From Euglena gracilis (lineage: Eukaryota > Euglenida > Euglenophyceae > Euglenales), in the NCBI GenBank assembly GCA_039621445.1, contig CP154956.1, forward strand, positions 76,608,192 to 76,672,191: DNA of 64,000 nucleotides, read 5' to 3'. Made by a program: the position numbers and the translations under genes. The stretch's first letter is position 1. The number at the start of each line of letters is the position of its first letter. The notes under the pieces were generated by a model, which worked only from the letters and a program-made list of their open reading frames with translations, searched no databases and was not told where the DNA came from. Positions 57,501 to 64,000 of the stretch are shown here, in pieces.

Positions 57501-59513
57501 GAGAAGCTGAAGTTGCCGAGGGAGCTGACCAAGGCGGGATCCAAGCACCCAGTGGTGTGGACGGAGCAGGAGAAGGAGGCGTTCGACAAGCTGAAGAAGG
57601 CACTCGTCGCCGACCTGGAGCTGTACCACATCGATCCAGCCAAGCCGTTCGTCCTGCGCACCGACGCGTCGGACTACGCCATCGGAGCAGTGCTGGAGCA
57701 GTTCCTGAACATCGACAGCGTGCCGCGGGTGGAGGACCTGCGGCCGGGGGCCTCCGTCCCGGTGGCCTTCATGTCCCGGAAGCTCACCGAGGGGCAGCGC
57801 CTTCGGTGGGATGTCCGGGACAAGGAGACGTATGCCGTGGTGGCCGCCCTCGACAAGTGGGCGGGCTTCCTGCTGGACAACGAGATCCTCGTCCTGACCG
57901 ACCACCGCAGCCTGGAGTCGTGGTACAAGGAGTACGTAGCCGGAGTGGGCCCGCAGGGGAGGCGGGCCAGATGGCATGCGAAGCTCAACGAGTTCCGCAT
58001 CACCGTGGTGCACGTCCCCGGCGAGACCAACGTGGTGGGCGATGCCATGTCCCGCTGGGCCTACCCAGCCTCACAAGGCTGGCGCGACACCTCGTGGCAC
58101 GGCACCGAGGCCGACACGAAGGAGATGAAGGCCCACATCCTGGAGGAGAAGCTGCGCGAGAAGTCCACCCCGAAGGCGGTGCATCCCGAGGATGAGGAGA
58201 CCAAGGCGGAACAGGTGGAGAGGTCAACCCTGAAGGAGGGGAGAGAGCTGGCCGTCATCCAGCTGATCCCGCTCCAGTCATTCGCCGCGGTCCCGTCAGC
58301 GTCCCACATCGCCGTCACCACGCGCAGCCGCCTCGACACGCAGCGCAACGCCCGAGACGCCCCAGCAGACGCCCCGCACGGTACGCGGTCCGAGCACCCA
58401 CGTGAGATGCAACCGTCAGCCTCGTCTCCCGCGGCCGCAGCAGTCCCACCGTCGGCATCGTCTGCGGCAGTTCCACCGTCTGCGTCGTGCATCGCATCAC
58501 CAGCGTCCGTGCCAGCACCATCATCCAACGCGCCATCGCCAGTCCCATCACCAGCACCGCAGTCCACCGCACCGCAGTCCATCGCACCGTCCGCAGCGCC
58601 CACAGCCGGGGTGTCATCACCGGCCATGCCCGTCCCAGCGTCCGCGGCCGGTGTGCCGTCACCGGCCGCGTCGGTCCCGTCTGCAGTGCCCTCGGCGGGT
58701 GTGCCGTCAACCGCTGATCCCGTGCCCCCGCAGCCTGACCTGGACATCAACGTCTTCGACATGGACTGGAGCAAGGCGTATGCGGTGTGCCCGCGCTGGA
58801 AGCCCGTCTGGGACCAGGCCCACAACGGCCCGGGCTGGCCCAGCGGGTTCCAGCTGGTGGATGGGCGGCTCGTCTCGGCGGGGAGGTGGTGTGTGCCGAG
58901 CGGGCTGCTGGCGGAGGTGCTGAGGGAGCAGCACTCGGTCTCCGGCCATGTGGGCGGGGACCGGCTGGTGGAGGAGGCCGAGCGCACCTACGTCTTCGCG
59001 GACCGGATGGAGGCGGCGAAGGTGGCCAGCGGGCTGCAGCGGACGTGCCCGGTGTGCCAGGCCACCGAGCACCCGCACCAGCCGCTGCGGCTGAAGGTCT
59101 GCCCGACGCCCGTCCCGCCGTACATCATGGCGTTGGTGGCCATCGACCTGTTCGTGATGCCGGAGGTGGACTTCGAGGGGCAGCTGTACAACGTGTTCGC
59201 CGCCTGCGTCGATCGCCACAGTGGGTGGGTCGTGGCCACGGCCCACCACACGCGCGGCCTCACCGCCGCCACCGTGGCCAAGGCGATGTACCGGGGGTGG
59301 TGGTCGCCGCACGGGCTGCCCAGCGTGATCACGAGTGATCGCGGGCCGCACTTTGCTGGCGCGTGGTGGCGCAGCATGTGCGACCTGCACGGGATCCGCC
59401 ACGCCTATGCCCAGGCGTACCACCACGCGGCGAACGGGCGGGCGGAGTCCCTCGGTGCGCAGCTGCAGAAGCGGATCCGGAGCGAGAAGGCCGAGGCCCC
59501 GATCACCAGCTGA
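54543..59513 (+). CDS. Element 2 Pol: methyltransferase, protease, RT, RNase H, integrase
   Basis: Open from the insertion border; residues below count from codon 54609. A Ser/Ala/Pro-rich start is followed by a cytosine-5 methyltransferase at about 113-310: 'ALDLFSGTGSVKRAL', 'AASPPCTEYS' (Cys176), 'WWLENPRYG' (Glu215), 'GYRKPTRFW' (Arg251). A Pro/Ala linker and retropepsin 'ALIDTGAQTSLI' (Asp449) follow. Then RT with 'DLRDAFHQV' and catalytic 'YFDDIIVST' (852-860), and RNase H with 'LRTDASDYAIG' (Asp1019) and 'LTDHRSLESW'. An unusual Ala/Ser/Pro linker (about 1225-1375) precedes integrase: His1442, His1447, Cys1480, Cys1483, Asp1513, Asp1577, Glu1613. The frame is lost after 'KAEAPITS', where about 15 codons seem missing. 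GC-rich third positions match gag2. Confidence 0.9.
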   Translation, partial: RPCPEAHDQGGAHQISTNNYWSVLQKKSRRSEQSSAARPVSSAQSSPPAKPAASVQSSTQHRATATPPARQQQKRAPRRTAPSRTTLPPPSAAPSAAPRSAPPATSAPLPPQSAPSSRAAPKPAASSPTTSTPKRWALDLFSGTGSVKRALEKLGYSVVSVDADPRWKADKTVDVRRWRYWEEYWPGDFELVAASPPCTEYSSAMTTRRRRLRKADFLVGKTKEIIAYLRPSLWWLENPRYGKLRHRKVVEDMQYVDVDYCMFEAWGYRKPTRFWIADSMAPMQDIVCDGQCENIVEEQDGRRHHRRQLGGASQQRGTREQAYRIPEGVVRYLSERTPPTRQAAVPPSAIPPSPAPAPASATAPPTRTALPPQAAALSQAPRQRPPSCTCQASCAPAEPHNDPPAEPVTTAADEPHPPRKVHKVTVRPWQYRPSRPFQVGRMERRGGSYQLMLDVVIEIDSREEKAKALIDTGAQTSLIRRDLFPSGCFRRSERPLLLRTVNGDLLAGGSNEADVLLVFNARSEGERSGGVKRWHSQITVHDGDIGCDLILGYPWLKEHRLDVQPWRDALQLHDDPRWVIAGTEASEIAALSTRTHATVRARSPLPLPRTPSEVEEEMEAEVRKMRLTVGVNGPDGDEEDDALDAEEEAMVAKVLIDAAKEAKEVRGVVTAEAEEQHPLAVQLRAEMLKEFEGRVFRDRVHPDPPPRGQHGMAVLRLKPDAQPVVGRVIHLKGERLEALREMEEECRRDRKVEPGRGPWRAAAFPIRKKNGKWGMVCDYAVTNLQIVADSYPLPLTEEIVAEQAKCTLFSTIDLRDAFHQVALAEESRPVTNVQLPGGLWQWRVVPQGINVGPALLQRDIDATCAAVKAHSRPYFDDIIVSTRQGVEETDEEFYQKHARDVRETLLALEKDRWVSDSRKVKLFMRQVEFVGHVLGHGRRAPAPGKLSAVQHWQLPPTVSSLRAFLGVCNYYAGYVRLYAELAAPLQEKLKLPRELTKAGSKHPVVWTEQEKEAFDKLKKALVADLELYHIDPAKPFVLRTDASDYAIGAVLEQFLNIDSVPRVEDLRPGASVPVAFMSRKLTEGQRLRWDVRDKETYAVVAALDKWAGFLLDNEILVLTDHRSLESWYKEYVAGVGPQGRRARWHAKLNEFRITVVHVPGETNVVGDAMSRWAYPASQGWRDTSWHGTEADTKEMKAHILEEKLREKSTPKAVHPEDEETKAEQVERSTLKEGRELAVIQLIPLQSFAAVPSASHIAVTTRSRLDTQRNARDAPADAPHGTRSEHPREMQPSASSPAAAAVPPSASSAAVPPSASCIASPASVPAPSSNAPSPVPSPAPQSTAPQSIAPSAAPTAGVSSPAMPVPASAAGVPSPAASVPSAVPSAGVPSTADPVPPQPDLDINVFDMDWSKAYAVCPRWKPVWDQAHNGPGWPSGFQLVDGRLVSAGRWCVPSGLLAEVLREQHSVSGHVGGDRLVEEAERTYVFADRMEAAKVASGLQRTCPVCQATEHPHQPLRLKVCPTPVPPYIMALVAIDLFVMPEVDFEGQLYNVFAACVDRHSGWVVATAHHTRGLTAATVAKAMYRGWWSPHGLPSVITSDRGPHFAGAWWRSMCDLHGIRHAYAQAYHHAANGRAESLGAQLQKRIRSEKAEAPITS

Positions 59514-60415
59514 ACGACTCCAAGGCGCAGCACGGCCTGAGTCCGTACGAGGTGCTGTATGGACGGCATCGGTGGACTGGTGGCGTACCGTACAAGGCCC
59601 CGGTCATGGTGGAGGATGCCGTGTCGTTCTTCGAGAGACAGAAGGCCGTGGACCAGAAGGTCGCCGACGTCCTCAACGACCTCCACAAGCGGCAAGCGGA
59701 CCAGAAGAACCGGAGCAGGAAGGACCTCGAGGAGTTCGCCAAGGGAGACCTGGTCTGGTACCTCCGGCCTCCGAGACGGCCGGGCCAGAAGCTCGAGAGC
59801 TACTGGCTTGGCCAGCCCGGGTCACCGCGCGCAGTGGCGAGCACTCGTACGAGCTGGAGCTGGAGGAGGGCCGCCGCCAAGAGGCCCACCGCTGCCAGCT
59901 GAAGGCCTACCGCGATGACACGCGGCTGTGGGGCCCGCCCAAGATGTTCGTCTACCGGCAGGCCAGACCGCAAGAAGACGTGGACATCGAGGAGTGGACG
60001 GTGGAGGTTATCCGGCGGCACCGCCGACGAGACGACGGCGACTGGGAGTTCGAGGTGAAGTGGGAGGGCCACCCGACTCTCACGTGGGAGCCGTTGAAGA
60101 ATTTCTTCCATCGCTACTCTCCAGATGATCGAGTACGCCAAGTCCAAGAAGCTCAAGGTGGACCTGTTGGACTACCTCCACCGCAACCCGGCTGAGGTGG
60201 CGGTCATCATCGCGGAGGTGAAGAAGCAGGAGCAGGAGGTCATCAATAACGCCGAGTGGGAAGACCCCCCCGAGGAGTGGGTCTGGCCCGACGAGGACAT
60301 CAAGAAGGACGAGGAGTGTTCACCGGCCCCACCCCCTGTGCGCCGCCGGTCGCCCCTGCGACCGGCGAGTCCCGGTGGGCCGAGGGCCCGGGGGGGTCCT
60401 CGCCGTCGTGGATAA
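59514..60415 (+). pseudogene. Element 2 Pol end: integrase C-terminus and chromodomain
   Basis: Coding continues through three frames. 'AQHGLSPYEVLYGRHRWTGG' and 'GDLVWYLRPPRRPGQKLESYW' run to about 59818. The GPF-like region and chromodomain ('EEWTVEVIRRHRRR', 'WEFEVKWEGHPTLTWEP') run to about 60120. An acidic C-terminal tail runs to the TAA/TGA region at 60413-60415. Three indels are needed, so the copy is broken or the consensus has errors. The chromodomain keeps its Trp and acidic positions. Confidence 0.75.
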
Positions 60416-62170
60416 CCACCGACAGCAGGGGGGTGGGTGTTTCCGGGGTGGGGCCTGCGCTTTCTCGGGGAATTGGTGGGCTCAAGCCAACCCCCATTTT
60501 TTCACCCAGGTGGTTTCCCCAACCCCAGCCGGTGCGTAGGATCGTTTTTTCAAGGGTTTCCGAAACTTTGGTGAAAAACGAAAAATCTGCCATTTTGATT
60601 GCAAATCCCACTTCTCTCCTCTCTCTCTCTCTCACTCACTCACTCTCACACTCTCTTGCACACCTTGCAAAACCAACCCACTGAAACTTGGAACTTTGAA
60701 GCCAAAACTGAAAGAAACTTGAATTCTGAAACTCCGAAACTTGAATGAGTGAAGACACTTGAAACTGAAACTGTGAAATGTGAATGTATGAAATGTGCAA
60801 ACCTTGGGGCAAGGAGCGTTCGGTGAAGGTGGCGAAGACGGTGATATAGAGGAGTGGGCGGTGGTGTTTAAGGCTCCTTCAAGACAATGACTTCAATGGA
60901 TCAATGACCAACAATGAAACTCAGCTTGCAATTCCAAATCAAAGTCCAATTGCCAAATTCAATACAATAGTATTCCTTCTTGCCAAATATTGGGGAAAAC
61001 CCCTCAAGTTCTGTGAAAAATGACAAATTTGAAGGCGCTTAGAAATTCGACCCGCTTCCAATTTAAGTCGCGGGTTTTTTTAACTGATTGGCTGTTAGCC
61101 GCGACTTTGAAATTTGCGCCTTTTGGCAATTTTTGGCTGCCGGCGCAAGCCGGCGGCCGACACCCCCTCCCTTGCGACCTTAGTCGGACACCAAAAATTC
61201 GCCCCTCCCCCCCCCGTTCCTCAACAACGGGAGGGGAATCCTCCATTCGGCACTCTTTCATCCAAAGCCTATGTCCCACACCCATTCTCCCTTGAATCAA
61301 CAAATGGGAAACAAACTTCAGGGACTATGGCTTTCAAGTGCCTTCAAACCTTTGGGAAAGACTTGGTTCACCAACCAATGAATATTAGACTGCCCCCCCC
61401 CCCCCGCTTCTCACGGGTGGTGTGAGGGTCTTCACCAAGTTCTCCCCCCCCTTCCAACGGGTCGGGGGATTTTTGATAAAAATTCGGTTGGCGCCCCCCC
61501 CTCCTTCGGGCCGGGGGGATTTTTTGTCAAAAAAAAATCGAACGCCCCCCCCCCCCTCCTCGGGCCGGGGGGATTTTTGTCAAAAAATCAAACGCCCCCC
61601 CCCCCCCCCCCGGGGCCGGGGGGTTTTTTTCCCAAAAAACAAACCCCCCCCCCCCCCCCCCCGGGCCGGGGGGATTTTTGTCAAAAAATCGAGGCGCCCC
61701 CCCCCCCCTCCTCGGGCCGGGGGGAATTTTTGTCCAAAAATCAAGGCGTCCCCCCCCCTCCTCGGGTCGGGGGGAATTTTTGTCAAAAAATCAAGGCGTT
61801 CCCCCCCCCCCTCCTCGGGCCGGGGGGAATTTTTGTCAAAAAACTCAAGCACCCCCGGGCCGGGGGGATTTTTGTCCAAAACTCTGTCCCCTTAACCAAC
61901 CGGGTGAGGGCTCATAAAGTGACCAAGGACTCCCAACCACAGTGTAATCCATCCTCATCCACACCATCCGAATGATTTAGGAAGGAACCCTTATAACACC
62001 ACCGCGTGACCGTAATGCGAGGGGATGCAACGCGAGGGGTAGGGAGAGGGAGAGGGAAGGGCGGACGGCAGTATAGGGCAGAATATAGCAAATGAGGTGA
62101 TGGTGCGTGGGAGGTACTGGGGTTCACCGGCCCAACATGGTCATGACCGGTACCCTCCCACTTTTAGCAA
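60416..62170. repeat. Non-coding: microsatellite and C/G-run array
   Basis: Bases 60614-60660 are CT/CACT microsatellite. 60680-60800 repeats 'gaaacttgaa'. From about 61440 to 61880 eight units of about 55 bp read as a C-run, 'tcctcgggccggggggattt', then 'ttgtcaaaaaatcaa'. The array lies downstream of the minus-strand element 4 and may belong to its 3' region. No LTR pair could be defined, and the 3' LTR of element 2 was not found. Confidence 0.6.
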
Positions 62171-62455
62171 TCACGCGCAATATATGTTGATGGTGGGGGG
62201 TTGGCCTTTGCCATAGGCCTTGCCTTTCCCCCCTTTTTCCCCCTTGTATGGTTGGTATCGGTGCCCGCCGCTCCAACAATCCCGCGCTAGGTGCCCCCAC
62301 CGGCCGCACTTCCAACATTGTCGGCTGCGGCGGGGGGCTTGGGCGGGGTGTGTTGGTGCGGCAGGACCTTGTGTGTGTGTTGGCGGTACAGTACTTTCTG
62401 TCTCCGCCAAATCAACTTTGGGGGGGAGACCAAGGTCATTACGCAATTTGTTCAC
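62171..62455 (-). CDS. CCHC zinc-knuckle frame downstream of element 4 pol
   Basis: 'CWKCGRWGHLARDC' (residues 47-60) is a perfect C-X2-C-X4-H-X4-C knuckle, followed by a Gly/Lys tail like those ending Gag of elements 1 and 2. The frame opens with GTG overlapping the TGA of the preceding frame by three bases, so it is probably that protein's continuation after a one-base shift. A nucleocapsid-like RNA-binding role is expected. Confidence 0.65.
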   Translation of the reverse strand: MNKLRNDLGLPPKVDLAETESTVPPTHTQGPAAPTHPAQAPRRSRQCWKCGRWGHLARDCWSGGHRYQPYKGEKGGKGKAYGKGQPPTINIYCA

Positions 62456-63300
62456 AAGGACGATTCTGTCCCGGGGCTTCGGTGCCTACCCCTTTGGCAC
62501 CCCCCATTCAGGGCCTCCCCCCACCTTGGCCCACTTAGGCCTTCTCCCGTCTCACCCCAAGGCCTCGGACCATACCTTCTTTCCGTTTGTGTCCCCCTCT
62601 CCCTGTGGAATATGGTGTGCCCATTCTCATCACAATCCTCCTCATATTGACAATCCAAACACCTTTTTTTGTAAAACAATCTTCTCTCCCCCTCTTCCTT
62701 GAGAGGCAAAAGAACCGTGAACTCCCGAAAACAATTTTGGCACACTTCATACCACTCCCTTGGCTGAAAATCGGGTGTCCGAAATGGCACCCCTCTGACA
62801 TCCACCCTTTCAAAGGTTTCACAATTGATGCAGAATCTTTTGAATCCCTCCTCCCAATCGTTCAAGGGAGCCAAAAAAGTGTCCTCCCCGTGGCAAACAT
62901 CACATGTTTTGTAAAATCCTTGGAGCCTCTCATCCAAATTGACTTGGTTTAATTTCCCACAGCCCCCACACCTCATTATGGTGTAATTTGCCATTAATCG
63001 TCCTTGAAAGGTCTCAAAAGCTTGTAATTCGGTGGGGGTAGAGGCAGGGGAGGTGGTGGGGTTTGTGGCCGGCGAATCTGACATTTTTTTTTTGTTGCCC
63101 ACTCCTTTCCCCATGTTGGGCCGGTTGTCCATGTATAAAGTGGTGCCCCCTGGTGAGGCATTCACACTCCTGGCCCCCTTGCGGGGCCTTTTTCTGCCTT
63201 TCTCCATTCTCTTTCCATGGCAGATTCTTGTTGCTTGGGTGTGAACATTCCCTCCTTCACACACTCTTGCGCATTTGCGCCCACATACACACACGCACAC
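62452..63300 (-). CDS. Five-CxxC zinc-ribbon-like protein downstream of element 4 pol
   Basis: The first ATG in frame is at 63207. After a basic, Ser/Pro-rich start there are five Cys-X2-Cys pairs: CGGC (111), CDVC (133), CINC (157), CQNC (187), CLDC (214), spaced 22-30 residues, with aromatic residues between. Paired CxxC units suggest two zinc ribbons plus a half. I know no retrotransposon family with this protein in this position. It could be an accessory ORF of element 4, or the Gag-like start of another element, given the zinc knuckle that follows. Confidence 0.6.
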   Translation of the reverse strand: MCVCVCGRKCARVCEGGNVHTQATRICHGKRMEKGRKRPRKGARSVNASPGGTTLYMDNRPNMGKGVGNKKKMSDSPATNPTTSPASTPTELQAFETFQGRLMANYTIMRCGGCGKLNQVNLDERLQGFYKTCDVCHGEDTFLAPLNDWEEGFKRFCINCETFERVDVRGVPFRTPDFQPREWYEVCQNCFREFTVLLPLKEEGERRLFYKKRCLDCQYEEDCDENGHTIFHRERGTQTERRYGPRPWGETGEGLSGPRWGEALNGGCQRGRHRSPGTESSL

Positions 63301-63404
63301 ACACAGACATGCAAATCCGGATTTTGAATTTTAATGATGGGGAAAAAAACAGCACTTTGCCTTCCCTCAATCTTGTGTCAAGGCCTCCTAGCTCACTCAA
63401 GAGC

Positions 63405-64000
63405 TTATGGCCCACCGTCAATTTTTAGTTCGGACATTATGTCCATTTTCACTTTTTTCTCACGGCAATATTTCACAAACTCCCCACTGAAACGGTGAAT
63501 GAAATTTCCTGCCGGTTCCCAAGTCTCCTCCCCGTCCTCATATCCGACCCACTTGGTCGAAAATTCCCATTTTCCATCTTTTCCTTTTCGGTGCCTTAGA
63601 ATTTTTTCAACCTCCCACTCATCAGGTAATGCCTCTTCTTCTTTTTCGGTCCGTTTATAGTAAAAAAGAGGCACCCCCTTACCTTCCACTTGGGGTTCCC
63701 GATACTCCTTCAAAAAACTCCGATGAGCTTTTGTCTCCACCCCAGATTTCATCTCAATTACATAACTCCGTTCGCCTTCTCTACCCTTCACGACCCCAGG
63801 TCCCACCCACCTAGAGTCAAGCTTCTCACCCGACCCCTCGGGTCTCCTATACCAAACCGTCGTCCCCACCTTTAGGGGTTCCATTTCTTTCCTCCCCTTA
63901 TTTATCCTTGCCACCTCCTCCACATGCTTTTTGTTGAGTATCCTAGCCACCCTCCCATCAATGTCTTGCATCCTTCGGAAAAACTCCACCGAATCCTCAC
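63405..64000 (-). CDS. Element 4 Pol C-terminus: integrase end and chromodomain (partial)
   Basis: The frame enters from beyond the window edge. It has the GPF-like module 'TVWYRRPEGSGEKLDSRW' then 'VGPGVVKGREGERSY'. A chromodomain follows with 'WEVEKILRHRKGKDGKWEF' then 'STKWVGYEDGEETWEP', ending '...KIDGGP' at 63405. It matches the ends of elements 1 and 2 in layout but differs in sequence, so it is a fourth chromovirus-like family. Whether its pol also carries a methyltransferase lies outside the window. Confidence 0.85.
   Translation of the reverse strand, partial: EDSVEFFRRMQDIDGRVARILNKKHVEEVARINKGRKEMEPLKVGTTVWYRRPEGSGEKLDSRWVGPGVVKGREGERSYVIEMKSGVETKAHRSFLKEYREPQVEGKGVPLFYYKRTEKEEEALPDEWEVEKILRHRKGKDGKWEFSTKWVGYEDGEETWEPAGNFIHRFSGEFVKYCREKKVKMDIMSELKIDGGP

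Noticed and set aside
56313-58013. 566-codon open frame on the minus strand, and similar minus-strand frames at 54921-56261, 35015-36262 and 43103-44350
   Set aside because: They mirror GC-rich plus-strand Pol and Gag. Low-complexity His/Leu/Arg-rich translation and no domain; a by-product of GC-biased third positions.
60437-60480. Possible 3' LTR start of element 2 (TG after aggggggtggg)
   Set aside because: The following sequence does not match anything upstream of the primer site at 20678, so no LTR pair is supported.
61440-61880. Regularly spaced repeat units resembling a CRISPR array
   Set aside because: Spacers are as similar as the repeats, units are C/G-run homopolymers, and the genome is eukaryotic. 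It is a minisatellite.

Overview
This is a nuclear window from a eukaryote, almost certainly a protist or alga that I cannot name. No ordinary single-copy gene is intact. The contents are layered transposable elements: Ty3/gypsy-type LTR retrotransposons with chromodomains, many short inverted-repeat elements rich in G and C runs, and a decayed tyrosine recombinase. The only trace of a host gene is a short GAPDH fragment near 7.9 kb. All three primer-binding sites look like the 3' end of a eukaryotic initiator-Met tRNA.

Region 1 (1-20.6 kb) is a nest of small non-autonomous DNA transposons. At least six families have distinct terminal inverted repeats (TIRs). Several copies are framed by perfect 8-bp target-site duplications (TSDs), as expected for hAT-type transposition, and copies sit inside other copies. 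One 2.2-kb element (9908-12152) has long TIRs built from a ~32-bp minisatellite and a 10-bp duplication, suggesting a Mutator or foldback-type element. A frameshifted tyrosine-recombinase pseudogene lies at 17.8-18.7 kb.

Region 2 (20.6-60.4 kb) is best read as one GC-rich retrotransposon (element 2) carrying two others. Its primer-binding site and gag N-terminus are at 20.7-22.2 kb. There it is interrupted by a 13-kb retrotransposon (element 1, 22176-35223, with LTRs, gag, pol, chromodomain and polypurine tract). Gag of element 2 then resumes. After the gag stop it is interrupted by element 3 (45721-54539, 407-bp LTRs, GAGAG duplications). Its pol follows at 54.5-60.4 kb. An 8.06-kb block (32729-40783) recurs almost identically after a 13-N gap (40797-48869). 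Sequence quality collapses just before the gap, so this is probably two alleles or contigs placed in tandem rather than a real duplication.

The most interesting content is in pol of elements 1 and 2. Both encode a complete-looking DNA cytosine-5 methyltransferase domain in frame and directly upstream of the aspartic protease, giving the order Gag / methyltransferase-protease-RT-RNase H-integrase-chromodomain. Both Gags also carry an RRM-like segment after the capsid-like core. In element 2, gag and pol share one reading frame separated by a single UGA in a UGA-CGG context, which suggests stop-codon readthrough. Element 3 has gag and protease remnants but no detectable RT or integrase.

Region 3 (60.4-64 kb) holds the 3' end of a fourth chromodomain retrotransposon on the minus strand. 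Downstream of its pol are two extra reading frames, one with five CxxC pairs and one with a CCHC zinc knuckle.
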